The notes: generated by a model not told the origin, from the sequence alone. DNA of 64,000 nt from Daphnia carinata (GCF_022539665.2 NC_081340.1:4464001-4528000), one strand, 5' to 3'; shown: positions 37,409 to 49,477, counted from the first letter of the stretch. Translations and numbers: made by a program.

Positions 37409-37963
37409 CAGTATCCTCCAGAAAAAAGAGGCACCCCCCGGTCGCCAAAAATAAAATAATATATTACTAGCGCTAGATGGCATTTATTTTTTGCAACATA
37501 TAAACAAAAAAAGCATGCGTTTTTTTTTGTTTGTTTGTTTTGACGGCAAAATTCCAGACGGTTTGCCGATTTCCGATGTTTTTTGTAATTTTGCTTCGAG
37601 CAAAATAAAGAAAACTGAAAATTTGAGAAGTCTGGAGAAAGGCACACATTGTCTGAATCGTAACCTTTTCCCAAACTCACTTTTTTTTTCCAAATTTTCC
37701 GTTGTCGGAACGGAACGGAGCGATGTGTGCCTTTCTCCAGACTTCTCAAATTTTCAGTTTTCTTTATTTTGCTCGAAGCAAAATTACAAAAAACATCGGA
37801 AATCGGCAAACCGTCTGGAATTTTGCCGTCAAAACAAACAAACAAAAAAAAACGCATGCTTTTTTTGTTTATATGTTGCAAAAAATAAATGCCATCTAGC
37901 GCTAGTAATATATTATTTTATTTTTGGCGACCGGGGGGTGCCTCTTTTTTGTGGAGGATACTG
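37409..37963. mobile_element. 555-bp foldback MITE with TA target duplication
   Basis: Two 241-bp arms (37409-37649 and 37723-37963) are near-identical reverse complements around a 73-bp spacer. The outer ends read CAGTATCCTCC and GGAGGATACTG and are flanked by TA on each side (37407-37408, 37964-37965). TA duplication and a CAGT-type terminus fit a non-autonomous Tc1/mariner-like element. The near identity of the arms suggests recent insertion. Mirror-image open frames in the arms are a product of the inverted repeat and not genes. The arms carry CGCTAGATGGC (37471-37481 and its mirror). Confidence 0.85.
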
Positions 37964-38325
37964 TACGCATTACGGATCTCACTGTGCAGACTATGAGGAT
38001 AACACCAATGTGAATTAATTTTAAGTAAATAATTTTTTTTTTTTGCACAACCATCCGAAAGAATAGACGGACGAAATACTTTGGCTTTGTTCGAATTGAC
38101 GGATGGTAAATAACTCTGGGTTTCAGCCATTTTATCCCGTTGGGTTTTGATCATTACGATAAAGGGATAAAATGTGTAAATGCAATGTAAACATGGATAC
38201 TAACAAAAAAACGACTAAATAACCAATGAGTTTAAGGATTTAAAAAAAGGGGAATTTGTTTTAAAAGGTGTGCTGCTTAGCCATGGCCACACAACACCTT
38301 AAACTATAAATTAAAGAGAGATTTT

Positions 38326-41300
38326 TTAGACTCCTCCTCCACTGCGGTCCACTGGTATAGCTTTCCTTTTTGCTTCTTCCTCTTCAGCGTTTTTCTGAGC
38401 TTCTTGTGCCAACTGGTCAAAACGTGAGTTCGTTACGCGACCAGATTTGATACAGGCCATTAGCTGTAATTCAACAATGGTGTTAAATTATTCATCACGA
38501 GGAAAGAAAAAAAAAATATTCTATGGGTCAAGCAGGCTGAGGGCATGAGTGTAAGTGTGGTAGATTAGTAAAGCCTTTTAATAGTTAAAATCCACCTGAA
38601 GGAATTCATCCAGCTCGACTACGCCGTTCGAGTTAACGTCCACCTCTCGAAGAATCTCGTGCATCTGAGTACCCGAAATGATTTCACCTTGACGCTGCCA
38701 CCATCGAAAGAGAGACCAAATCAGAAGGACAAACACAGTAGGTTAATAACCTCACCACGAAAAGCGTACGACGTGGAACACTTCCAACTACAGGAGCTTA
38801 TTTAACGAAGATGTGGTACAAAAAATAAAATAAATGAAATGAAGAAGGTAAGCAACAAGCTAGCTGTTTCGACCCGTTGTCTAACTTGAATTTTTTAGAA
38901 ACCTGTATGAACTCGGAAAGATCAGTTTGACCATTCAATCGCAGATCGACTTTATTCAGAGCTGCATGGATTTCCTCTCCCGAAATCTCATGATTGCGAA
39001 TTAGATCCCCTGTCTTGTGATGTAAAACAATTTTCGAATTTTTAGATTCTATCAACGTTCCGTCGTCTAGGCTACCGCCCCAAACTGATCGAATCAGGTT
39101 GGAGATACCGAGTAAGAAAAAATCGTGAAATTTAGATGAAATGTCGTGTACCTTGAGCCCTCGGCGAATATCGTTGATAGAGATGTAACCCTTCTTTTCC
39201 TTGTCGAGCGCCTGGAAACGTTTGATGTAATTTGAGATTTCTTCTCGTGACAAGTTGATTGGGATTTTGTCTCGGCTTTGTCTGTTAACTTGTTGTCCCA
39301 TTTCTTCCTTAAGGAATTTAACCGCTTCTGCGTACTGTCGTTTCTGTTCAGCGTCGGACCATTTCAGTTCTTCAGCCATAATGGAAATAATACTTGGAAG
39401 GGCTTCTTCGGCCGCCTAGATCAAGAAAATACTCTATCAAGTATGATACATTAAAAGTTGGCTTCACTTCTTACCTGAACATTTAGGAAGGCTAGGCGAA
39501 GACGACGAGCAATCACATCTATGGCAGTGCATGCATATTCCCTAACGGCATATCTGACCTAGAATTGAAAAGATATTTTTTTATTACTACCTTAGCAAAA
39601 GGTAAGAAGTAATTTCTACTCACTTCGGCATCGATATAAGGAAATTCTTCATGTAATCTCTTTCCGACAATCGGCCACCGTTTGCCAGTCAATGCAGCCA
39701 GTTTGGCAACAGAGAAGGCTCGGTCTCCGTAAGTTTCCGACAAATGTTTGGCTACCTAAAATAATTAATAAATATATTATTTAATTTTTCGTTATTAATT
39801 TGTAGTGTACAATATACCTCGCTCTCCAATCCAAAATCTTGCACTAGTCTGATAAACATGGCTATTGGATAGCACCAAAGGAATTAAACTTAATTTCATT
39901 AATTAAAATTTTTAATTTAGCATAAGACTTTACTTGGTGTCCATCCATGAGCGCCCTCAAGAAGGAGTCCGTCAGTGGCAGATTCTCGAAGAGCTGGCAA
40001 ATTGCACTTCTTGACCGCTGCATCGAGCGTTTCCATAGCCATGGAGCGGTACGTAGTCCATTTACCTCCAGCGATTGTTACGAGTCCACTATCACTCACG
40101 TGCACGATATGGTTTCTGACCAGCGACTGAGAGTTTGGTTTATTTGGATCTGATACTAAAGGACGGATCCCACTCCAGGCCGACAGGACGTCACCACGGC
40201 GAACTTCAATATCCGGACTTAAGTACGATCGGATTTCACCGAGGATGAACTCGATATCGTCTTCTGTCGGACTTGGATGGTGAGTCACTTCACAGGGGGT
40301 ATCAGTTGTTCCAGCGATAGTCAAACCCTAATACAGATTAGTGAAGTACTTTGAATTTAACAGCAGTTCAAGATCACTTAACGGGAACCTTGACATTTTA
40401 ACAGTTACTTTTGATCCACTGAAAAGCAACAAACCGGTAACTTGTTTTCGTCAATATTGCTTATAAATACTGGGCAAAAATTTGTAAGATATTCCCCGAA
40501 TATGGAAGTTCACGTTGCTTTTGCGTTTTAAAATTAAAATTGCGGCTTTTGCTTTTCAATGTATCCAAGCAATTTATCCACGCCATACCACGAATCGAAT
40601 AATGTTTGCAAAACTTTCTTAGTAGTACCTGCCACGGCAAAAAGAAAATTACACGTCCATCCGAAGTGGAGGGATCAAGTAAGCCCATACTGGCTGGGCT
40701 ATAGTAATCCGGCAACACGATATGAACACCTGCGGAGGGTGCGCATATTTTGTTCACTGTCTGTTGATCCATTTCCCTGATGGAATCCGTGAAGGGACCC
40801 GTAGCATTGATGACACATTTTGCTCGGACGTCCCATTCTTTGCCGGTAATCTCGTCACGTACATGTGCACCGGAGATTTTTTCTTGGCCTTCGCTATCTT
40901 TATTTTTCGTTAGACTCAACTGTTAAGATTCAGGTGTGTGATTAACCTAGATTTAGAATAGCCAAATTATCATTGATTCTTACCACTTTCACGTGATTTG
41001 CAACGGTAGCTCCGAGACGAGCGGCAGTTAAAGCGATGGCTATGTTCATACGAGCGTCATTGTGTTGACCATCATAGTAAACAATTGCCCCACAAAGTTT
41101 GTCTTTTCGAAGCATTGGGAAAAGTTCGATAGCCTTCTCTTTGCTTAGTACGTAGGAGCTTTTAATGCACTTTGTTCCGGCAACTAAATCGTACACTATT
41201 GAGGAACACAACAGAAATAAAAATAAATTAGTATCAGGAAGAAAAATATGTTTTACATGAATACTTTTTATTCCAGACCAGTAATAAGGAATTTGCCACC

Positions 41301-42011
41301 AAGTATAAACTGGTAACATCTAGATAAAATAAAGTAATGCATTAATAATTTATCCATTAGAACTTCAGTAAAAACTTTATAATTTACAATAGGAAGAGGG
41401 TAGGAGAGATGAGGGGCGATTTCTAAGAGATTCGCTCGTTCGTGAAGGGCTTCTTTGACCATCTTATACTGTTCAATATCTAAATTGAAAATTGCTTTTT
41501 GGAGGTAGCGTACACCGCCATGTAGCAGCTTCGTGCTTCTGCTACTCGTCCCTGAACTGAAATCATCCAGTTCAACTAATGCTGTTTTTAGACCTGATAG
41601 ATATTGAATTAGAAATACCATACATTACTGTAGCCTGCTTGAGGTAAAGTGGTATTTGTTTTATCTAAGTATTCATACCCCGTGACACTGAATCCAAAGC
41701 ACATCCTGCTCCTGTTGCTCCTCCACCTATAACTAAGACATCATAGACTTCATCTTCAAGTGCTTTAAGCTGTTCGCTTCTAGTTGGTAAAGGCTTAGTT
41801 GGCCTTGATTTCAAATTGTCAGCAGCTAAGACATGACCAAATTGTTTCTATGATGAGAAAGACATTGACGATTATGAAAATTGAACTCCTATAACTACAG
41901 ATGCAATACCTTAGTGTGGTTATCATCTCCAAAAACCCATGATGCAAGAGCAACAGTTCCACCCAAGGCAATTCCACCAGCAGCAAGTTTCTTAATGCGC
42001 CTTGCAGCCAT
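38326..42011 (-). CDS. GPD2: Mitochondrial FAD-dependent glycerol-3-phosphate dehydrogenase
   Basis: Inner-membrane enzyme that oxidises glycerol-3-phosphate to dihydroxyacetone phosphate and passes electrons through FAD to ubiquinone; one half of the glycerophosphate shuttle. Thirteen exons (minus): 41910-42011, 41679-41847, 41388-41593, 41265-41319, 40984-41195, 40629-40919, 39934-40327, 39818-39861, 39624-39755, 39475-39558, 39152-39415, 38596-38694, 38326-38463. This gives 729 aa, the usual length. The N-terminus is basic then hydrophobic (mitochondrial targeting). The FAD-binding VIGGGATGAGCALD is at about 73-86; GTSSRSTKLLHGGVRYL and the GKWTTYRSMA block are typical of the family. Two C-terminal EF-hands follow: loop 1 DKEKKGYISIND (about 634-645) and loop 2 DVNSNGVVELDE (about 670-681). 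A second copy of the last EF-hand exon lies at 38903-39013 (listed separately). Confidence 0.95.
38903..39013 (-). CDS. GPD2: Alternative EF-hand exon of GPD2 (exon 12a)
   Basis: This 111-bp exon is in the same phase (0/0) as the 99-bp exon at 38596-38694 and encodes a homologous helix-loop-helix: IRNHEISGEEIHAALNKVD then LRLNGQTDLSEFIQ, versus GEIISGTQMHEILREVD then VNSNGVVELDEFLQ. It has an acceptor (ACATCACAAG before 39013) and a donor (CAG|GTTTCT at 38902). Its calcium loop, DLRLNGQTDLSE, has Arg at position 3 where the other exon has Asn, so calcium affinity may differ. Mutually exclusive use is my inference; inclusion of both would also keep the frame. Confidence 0.7.
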
Positions 42012-42898
42012 TGCAAGTGATTAAAATTTTAGAATTTGCACCTGTTTAAAAATATCCATTCTTAATCTAATGACTGAATGGTTGTGTATGACAAATTATG
42101 TAATAAAACAAGAAAAATTATACCTTTGCAGCTTTGAGTGGGACGTCCAATTTAGATACCGGCTTTGGTTTAAAAATAGAAAGCTCGGTGAGCAGGACGG
42201 TCACAGGTTGTCACAGCAAGAAGCTGACAACTGTACTTCACATAAAATAAAGGAATCGACTTCCTTTTACCCAGAAGACTAGCAGACATGTGATGCAATA
42301 AACAGATAGGCGGAGTCTCTCGTGACACATAACAAAAACCCAGAAATTAGCGAAAACCGGTTTATTCCATGCCTAGCAAAAAAACGGTTAGAAGCTAGAA
42401 GGGAAAATCTAAATTGGAAAAAAAGGCGCCAAGGTCAAGAAAGTCATACACCCTGTAATCACGTGGGAGGTGGACCTGAGCTGAGACTGGGAGTCGACAG
42501 CAGACAAGCCGAGCTGCCGAGCTAGAAGCTTAAAAGAAAAAGAAATGGAACAATCCGCGTAACTAGTTAGAAGGAGCTTCTCTCAATTCTTTCGCTACCC
42601 CAAAAGTCTTTTTGCTAATTTTTTTTTTATTTTCATACTACAGCCGACGTTATACTCGATTGAGATGTGTTCAATGTAGACTGCAGGATATGTCAAAAAG
42701 CCGTGTTAATAAGATGTGAAATCTATGATCGTTTTCCTGATAACAAAACATTATCACATACTGAAAGCTCCATAGTTAGGCACAGCTTCTTATTAGACAG
42801 TTTTTGTTTCATGTGTCTTCAAAAGGTGTAGGGAAGAAACGTCTTCTAGGTACTATCTGTTTGTGAAAAACCATAAATAAAAAATTTATTTTATCAGA
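42012..42898. promoter_or_regulatory. Divergent promoter region, GPD2 / hyccin
   Basis: The 887 bp between the two start codons carries the 5' UTRs and promoters of both genes. I see no coding exon and no clear TATA box. An E-box-like ATCACGTGGGA lies near 42459. Confidence 0.4.
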
Positions 42899-44934
42899 AT
42901 GGATGAAGATATGCGTCTCTTTATTAGTGAGTGGCTTAAAGACACACAGAATGATGTGTGGAACAAATCTTTGTCATCCAATTGTGACATGATTGAAGCA
43001 ATCTACAGCCTGATTGAAGAATGGAAAAGCAATAAAGATGTAAAGACAATATATTTGATGATTGATTAGAGTATTATAAGATTTTTTGTATTTAATTATA
43101 GCTATTCAACATTTTATGTCTCCGTCTATTTGGATTCTACAGAGAAAACAATATGGAATCGAAAGTGTTTTCATTACAATTTGTCCCTAGTCTAATTTAT
43201 TCTTATTTAAGTGCAATTGCACAAGGAGAGAAAAAAGTGGGTATTATAAATAGTAAATGTTTATTGAAGAAACTGATTTACTAATATTGCTAGCAGGATG
43301 CTGGAAGTATGCAAACATTATTGTTGGCAATTTATAATTTGGAAGCTGGAGAAGAAGCCCAGAATCCCAAAACCCATTCCTTTAGGATACCAAACATTGC
43401 ACAGCCTTCAGTCTATCATGATGTAATCACAAAATAATAAATCTTTTCAGAGTTCTATTTGCCAGTTAACCTATTCTCAATTGCAGACATCAGCAATAGC
43501 ATCATCTTCACTGACAGAATCAGCTTTAAAGAGACTTGATCCAACCAACCGAATTACTGTCAAATTTGGTCCCCATCCACACTTGCACAGCTTCAACGCC
43601 GAGAACCGCCTTCCCGCTATGGCAGCCTTACTACGCATTTATTCCAACTACCTATCCATGTATTTGAGGAGCACATTGTCAGAAACTTGCATGGCCTTTC
43701 GTCGGTAAAATATTTTGAGTTTACTTGTGAGTCAAAAGATTATATCTCAAGTAAATTTCAGGTTGGTAGCTCAAGGCTACACTCGTAATTCTGAAGGCTC
43801 TCCGCGAATCCCGCTGTCTTCGAACTTGTTGGTTGAAATGCTCCATCTAATTTACTCACTGACGTAAATAATAATTTTAGTCCTCGTTGAAAAACGAGAC
43901 AGCCTTTTTCTTTTTTGCATGGCTTCAAAATAAGTTTATGCGTTTCTTTTTATTTAATTATTATTGTTTCTTTTTTAATCATTTGTGCGTTTTCTGTTCT
44001 TGCCTTGGTTGGAATTGCAGTCCATTACCCATAATCAACGACACATATGTTCGATTGCATTCTCCTCCACCAGCACCGGTCGCTAGGTTTGCACTTACTT
44101 ATTTATGTTTTTTTTCTTTTAATTTTATTTATTACTTGTATAATGTATTTATGTACATTTTTACTTGTTGTAAACGTCTCGGAAGTAAGTGGTTTTAAAG
44201 CATTGTTTTTTTCATTTGTTGTCTTTAGCATGGAGGATGAGGATCTTGCGAGCGCAGCCAGGCAAACCCTCGAGGCTGTGCAACGTCGTGTTGAAATGGA
44301 ACTAATGGCTGCACCAATGTTGGTTAGTGCAGCTATGGCCGATTCATCGCATCTTAGTATAAAAGGTATGTCTGCACAAAACTTTTTTTTAAACTTCTTA
44401 AATAAATTATAATGTCCTGAATTAGGTGAGCATAGCTCGCCACAGCTAATGAGTAGCGGTGCAAACGGTGGTTCTGCGCGAGCCATGTGGAAGTCCATGA
44501 TAACTAATGCATCATTCCGAACCAAGAAACTGCCAGATGACATTACAATTGCGCAAGTAGCCGAGGCGGCTGCGGCCGCAGCAGCAGCTGCAGCTGCTAA
44601 CACATCATCATCGGCATTGCCTCTAAACCAATCGTCCATACCGGTTCACCTAGTTTCAATAACGGAAGAAAATGATGAACCGAGTGGTGGAGGTGGTGGC
44701 AAAAGCAGTTTCCGTTTATCGGAATTGGTCAAAAAGAAGAGCAAACCAAAGCCTGCAAGGAATAAACCCAATAATAACGTCGGTGTCATCTTAGATGGGT
44801 CTAGCCACCATCCCCATTTGACTGAAAGCAACGGTGTTGTTTCCAATCCATCAGACCGAAACAGCGATTGCGAAACCAAAGAAGAAGCTGAATTGCGTCG
44901 GCGCAGCAGTGAATTTAACGGAACCCAGGTGTAA
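42899..44934 (+). CDS. FAM126A: Hyccin (FAM126), subunit of the PI4K-III-alpha complex
   Basis: Hyccin stabilises the plasma-membrane complex of phosphatidylinositol 4-kinase III-alpha, TTC7 and EFR3 that makes PI4P; loss in humans causes hypomyelination. Eight exons join in phase: 42899-43039, 43102-43236, 43297-43422, 43487-43704, 43762-43863, 44021-44086, 44229-44365, 44426-44934 (477 aa). The conserved helical N-terminal domain (about 1-300) includes LFGFYRENN, FVPSLIYSYL, LLLAIYNLEAG, QPSVYHD-TSAIASSSLTESAL, GPHPH and SRIPLSSN-type sequence (PRIPLSSNLLVEML). The C-terminal part is low-complexity, with an Ala run at about 356-366, a Gly run and basic stretches. The stop lies inside CAG-GTGTAA, which could also serve as a splice donor, so a longer isoform cannot be excluded. 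An 880-bp 3' region separates it from the convergent RhoGEF. Confidence 0.9.
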
Positions 44935-45802
44935 ATACCTCGAGCTTACTTCTAGTGTGGGAAGGGGGAACAGTCAAACTGACGTGAAACAAGAACTTTC
45001 ATTCCACACAGTGACCATCGGCACGAAGCCAGGTGGGCGCTGAAAAAGTTCAAGGACCAGCCACTAAATCAAGAATTATCTGCTTTTGCTTTCTTCCTAT
45101 TTCTCCTCCATTTCCTCCCAATTTCTTGTTGTTCTTTGGCCTTTTTCAATGGCGCCTGGCGTCTTCTGTGTTCCAGTTACAGATGTGCGTGCCATTAGCC
45201 CGTCTTCATCTCAGATTTACCTCAGTAGCTTGTAAGCCAGCATGTAGAAGATCAAAGAGCGTTCAGCATTTGCCCATGAAAATTGCCGCGGGATTCATGC
45301 GTAGCTTTAGGCCATTTTTAAGGGCAAAAAATTTGACGCAAGAAATTTTTTGCATCTAGTGTAGATTGGAGGTGTGTTAGTTCCATTAATAATTCCCTTT
45401 AATATTCGTGGCAGATAGCACATCAAAAAAATTTCTTGCAGAAATCGAAATTTCCATCAGTAATTTTTGAGAAAAAAGTGAGGGTACTTTTTCCATTTCG
45501 TGTTGAAGGGGCATCTTTAAGTAAAACCTTTTGGCTATCCTTGGCTTTTCATTTTCTGCCATCTCCTTGTTATCGTTATCTTTTCCTTTAGAGCTCTTCA
45601 GATCATAGTAGAATATCGATGTTATTTATCGCACTCACGTGTACACGTTCTTTTAAAAAGAAATCTCCTTTGATGGATGCAAGGAAGTACAGCCAACCCT
45701 CCCTTTTTAAAGTAACTGTTTGTACCTGCAGATGTGTGCAAAATAGATTACTGTACAGAGCAACTGATTCATTTGCACAATTGTTATATCAACGCGGCTA
45801 TC
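44935..45802. other. Probable 3' UTR of hyccin; no other gene seen
   Basis: T-rich sequence between two convergent stop codons. No exon chain with a recognisable product is present on either strand. Confidence 0.5.
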
Positions 45803-47538
45803 TTAATCTGTATTAAACGTAAAATCTGTTTGGATAGGCGGAGAACAGAAATTAAATACTGGTGGTGCCTATAACAAAAAATAATAATAATACAGTATTA
45901 TGAAAGAGTAGACTAAGAAAATAATATTACCTCATGAACTGGCGAAGAATGTGGTGACGATGGAGACACAAATGCCAAAAGTTTGCGAGGAGAATAAGTG
46001 AACGAAGGCGACCCGGAACATGACTCCGGCCATTTGGGTAACTTGATAATGCGTGGCGACTTGCTGGTAGAGTTTTGACGAGGAGAGTGAGAATCGATGT
46101 TTTCGGACCTAAGCACTTGCACCTCAAAAGCATTTGGGGAACAGGTATTTTGGTCTGTTAGTGTAAGTTTCTTTTGGTGGAATTTCCGCATTAAGCTGTC
46201 TTTTTGGTGCAGTTGACGCTTCTTTATTGGTCGTCGGCTGCTGCTCTCCTTTCTAAGCGTTCTAAAGTTGGCTTCCAACTGCTGGACGGCGGCATTTATA
46301 GTTTCAACCCATTTTTTGCCTTCTTCAGCGGTATCCGAACAAAGCAGAAGACATTCGTCTCTGCAAGTCACCTTAAATTGTAAAGAAATCATATAATCAT
46401 AAATGAAGAAAATTAAGAATTTAAGTATTTTGTTACTCTGAACAATCCATCTCCTACTACGGCTTCTGCTTTACAATGACGAAGTGGCAGGACACAGTTA
46501 CAGATTAGAGAACCTTTATGGTAAATTTCACTACCAGGGGAACGAACTCTACAATACAGCAACATGTCATTGAAGAGGATAAAATATCTGTGATGGGCGG
46601 ATTCACTATCAGCCGAAACTTTCCTCAAACTTCCTTCTAAAAACCAAAATCAGATAGTACAAAATTTTGAGCACACGATCAATAGTTTGAAGCACAAATT
46701 CAAATGTACCTTTAATCAATCGCCGACCGGGGGTGATTATTTTAGGGTTTCCTTGTGCTAGTGAACGTTGTATTCGAATCATTCTTTGCACGTTTTCCTG
46801 TTCGCGAATCTGTTCATTGATGTGATGGGCAACAGCTTCAATTTGCTTAAGTGCAGCATTCAGTATAGTGTACTCTTCTTCTGTTTGATCAGTATGGGCA
46901 ATCAATTCAGTGAGGAGTAGCCGGTATCTGGGAACACGCTGAATTGGCACTATTAGCAAAGCTTCCAGTTTCCTAGAAATATTGGGTAAGCGTTCTTGTT
47001 GGCTAACAAATGCTTCAAATGCTTTGTTGGATTTTCTCAAGGCCTGTTAGAATTTTTTTTTTTCAGAAATTTTGTTACATAAAATAATCACCATTTGTTT
47101 CATTCTATTAAACCTGTAGGGAACGGGTGGCAAGTTCATAATCATGAGCATATGTAGAGTATAGTTTGAGATATGGTGCTATTTTAAAGAAAGCAGATCC
47201 AACATTTTCTGATTGACGCAACTCTTCATGTAACACAATGTTTAATGAATAAAGAGGTTCAATGTCACCAAATATAGCAGAGAAATTTTGTTTTGGTATT
47301 GTGTTTTTATCACGAACAGGACGGACGAAACCCTTGATGTGCAAAAATGAACAAAATAATTAGAAGAAAGTAAATGCAATTTGTGAGAACTATTCATGCT
47401 TACATTAAGTAGCATATCCAATTGCTTTATGTAAGATTCTTCTGAACTTATAATTTCTTCCAGAACATTTTTTCTTAAACGTAATCTACGTTCCTTGTTT
47501 TCGTCCATATTTCTATCAGAAGAAGGAGAAGAAGTCAT
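45803..47538 (-). CDS. Rho guanine nucleotide exchange factor (DH-PH), FGD/ARHGEF39-like
   Basis: Predicted exchange factor for Rho-family GTPases. Six exons (minus) join in phase: 47404-47538, 47114-47332, 46710-47043, 46437-46636, 45931-46371, 45803-45868 (464 aa). The DH domain spans about residues 20-205, starting VLEEIISSEESYIKQLDMLL (conserved region 1) and containing PIQRVPRYRLLLTELIAHT (conserved region 3). The PH domain spans about 228-340 (EGSLRKVS, RYFILFNDMLLYCR, and the terminal KKWVETINAAV helix). A basic Ser/Pro-rich tail follows. There is no FYVE domain, so it is not a complete FGD protein; the small size and DH-PH layout resemble ARHGEF39, but I cannot fix the orthologue by eye. 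A YY1-like AAGATGGCG lies about 90 bp upstream of the start codon. Confidence 0.88.
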
Positions 47539-48570
47539 TGCATTACAATATTATGTCGCCCACATTCACAAATCCGTTTAACTACCCCAACACCGATGAT
47601 GAACTCAAATTCAAATGAACGACGCCATCTTGGCGTTGCCAAATATGCTTTTACTTTTTGTACCCGTTTCCACAAAGGAATTATAATTAGAATCACAACA
47701 TTGCATAACTATTATAGCAAAAAATGCAAATATTTCGTTGTCATCTTTGCACACATGGTCCATAAATTGTTTATTCAACAACCTTTCATGATTTTCATCA
47801 GCGATTAAAGTCCTCCTACAAATAGTTTTTTCGAAAAAAAGCAAAATATTTGCTTTCTGTAAAAAAGACAGTAATGCAAAGAAAACTAGCAATGCAAGCC
47901 AATAGATATTTTAAAATAAATCCATATATTTTTAGTTTCGCTTGAAATAAATAATTTGGCAAATTATCTGCAGTTCAGTCTTCCACGCTGGAACCTTTTT
48001 TTTCTGTTTTGAACAAAGCGACAAAGGAGGGCAGAATGACTCGCGCCCTATCCCACCCTATCCCTATCCTCTTTAGTTGGTTGTGGACAACAGCACTGTG
48101 CTGTTGTCGATCAAGTTTCGTATTCGACGATAGAATCGTACACAGAAACAAAGAGGCGCAAGTGTCCAAAACGTCTTTCATTCAAATTGTATATAATTAT
48201 TGTATTGTAAATTAAATTATTATAACGTTCCAGTTTGCCTGCCAGCTCTTTTTGCCACAAAGTGATCGGTAAGACAAAATTGTTTCCTCATCTACATGGT
48301 TGTTTTTTTTTTCGTGCGCCCACAACAAAGAGTTTGACGAAAGGGCTCCATTTGATATTTTTGTAGAAGGGCGCCTATAGCCAGTTGTTAGTGACGTGTA
48401 GAAGAAACAACTTGTCCATTGATTTTCTCGATTAAATATTTCTGAATTGATAACCAAATAAACATGGTAGTAAATGAAGAGTTACATTTTCCAATAATCG
48501 ATGCCAGTCAGCGAGCCTAGCAACAACCCACCGAGAATGGGTTTTATAGGGTTGGGCGGGCATTTAATGG

Positions 48571-48869
48571 TCACGTGATCACTGTATACAAAGGACATCC
48601 TGACTTTGGCTCCTCCCCTTTATTTTTGTATGATGCTTATTTTTTAGATGGAGCTCGGGAAAATGCAAACGAAAACAGAACTTTCAAGTGGCAGCACGTA
48701 GCATAAGCGTATCCGTGTATAGGGACGGCCAGTTGGGCTTTTTGGTTGTTGTTTTTTTGGAAAACAAACCAACGCTGACGCAAGTCTCCCAAGTGTTTTG
48801 ATACAGACCCCGCCTTCGTCATAACCTTTTTCGCTGCTGGGAACGTAACAACATTCAGCCATCACGTGA
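48571..48869. promoter_or_regulatory. Two TCACGTGA (CLEAR-like E-box) palindromes
   Basis: TCACGTGA occurs at 48571-48578 (within GGTCACGTGATC) and at 48862-48869. These match the core of the CLEAR element bound by TFEB/Mitf, regulators of autophagy and lysosome genes. The gene downstream is the autophagy regulator TP53INP/DOR. The same 8-mer also occurs elsewhere in the window (for example 40990, in an exon), so chance is possible. Confidence 0.4.
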
Positions 48870-49021
48870 TCAAAACCCCCTCTCCCTATTTCTCTAGCTT
48901 TTCTTCTCGGTTTAGTCATTTGCGAGATCCCGAAAGGTTCGAGCCTACCTGGTGAGTCGTGCTTTGAATTTCTAGTCCGCAGTTTCCGAATTCATACGCA
49001 CATCCCTTTTGTTGTGCTTTC

Positions 49022-49062
49022 CAACTATCGATTCATAAACTCTCGATAGAAATCGATAGTTG
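49022..49062. repeat. Perfect 12-bp inverted repeat with ATCGAT cores
   Basis: CAACTATCGATT is followed 17 bp later by its reverse complement AATCGATAGTTG. Each half contains CTATCGATT, close to the DRE (TATCGATA) bound by DREF in insects. A third TCTCGATAG lies between them. Position upstream of the TP53INP homologue suggests a promoter element. Confidence 0.45.
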
Positions 49063-49332
49063 AACTGGTTTTTGTTTACCAACATTGCGCATCTGCTCGT
49101 GCTGCGCTCCAAACATGAAAGTTAGAAAGGACGCATTTTTTGGCTAGTCAACAACAACGTCATGACAGAGAGTCGTGCTAATTTTAGTCCATCTGAGTTT
49201 GCTGTACGTCCCAAAGAAGGCTTACATCTTGAAATAGTTATATTTACTTAGTGGTGGGAGCTCAGAGTGTGTTTTAATTGCGAAAATCCCCTTAGCCTTG
49301 AGAAATTCTTGGCAGCCCAGACCTGTCACACA

Positions 49333-49340
49333 TGACGTCA
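49333..49340. promoter_or_regulatory. Full CRE palindrome TGACGTCA
   Basis: A perfect 8-bp cAMP-response element lies about 140 bp upstream of the TP53INP/DOR start codon. Binding by CREB/ATF factors is inferred from the motif alone. Confidence 0.35.
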
Positions 49341-49477
49341 CATACGGAACATAAACATACTTATCTAATTCTTGTGCGTTTTGTTCTTCTACTCCAGTCA
49401 TTTGTTGCTACCTGGTGAATCCTGCACTGTTCAAACTACATCTCTACAGAAAGAAAAATTAGAAGAATTTCCCAATC

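Larger units (their letters stand above)
47539..49477. other. Intergenic and 5' region of the TP53INP homologue
   Basis: No coding exon is recognised. A donor-like CTACCTG|GTGAGTC at about 48951 and acceptor-like sequence near 49400-49440 suggest a non-coding first exon for the downstream gene. Regulatory-type motifs are listed separately (TCACGTGA twice, TGACGTCA, paired ATCGAT sites). Confidence 0.5.

Noticed and set aside
37354-38018. Two 175-codon frames on opposite strands sharing the same 53-residue start
   Set aside because: They arise because the foldback element reads the same on both strands; they are not a gene pair.
48644-48919. 91-codon minus-strand frame near the TP53INP promoter
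   Set aside because: No domain, no splice partner, and it overlaps promoter-type motifs.
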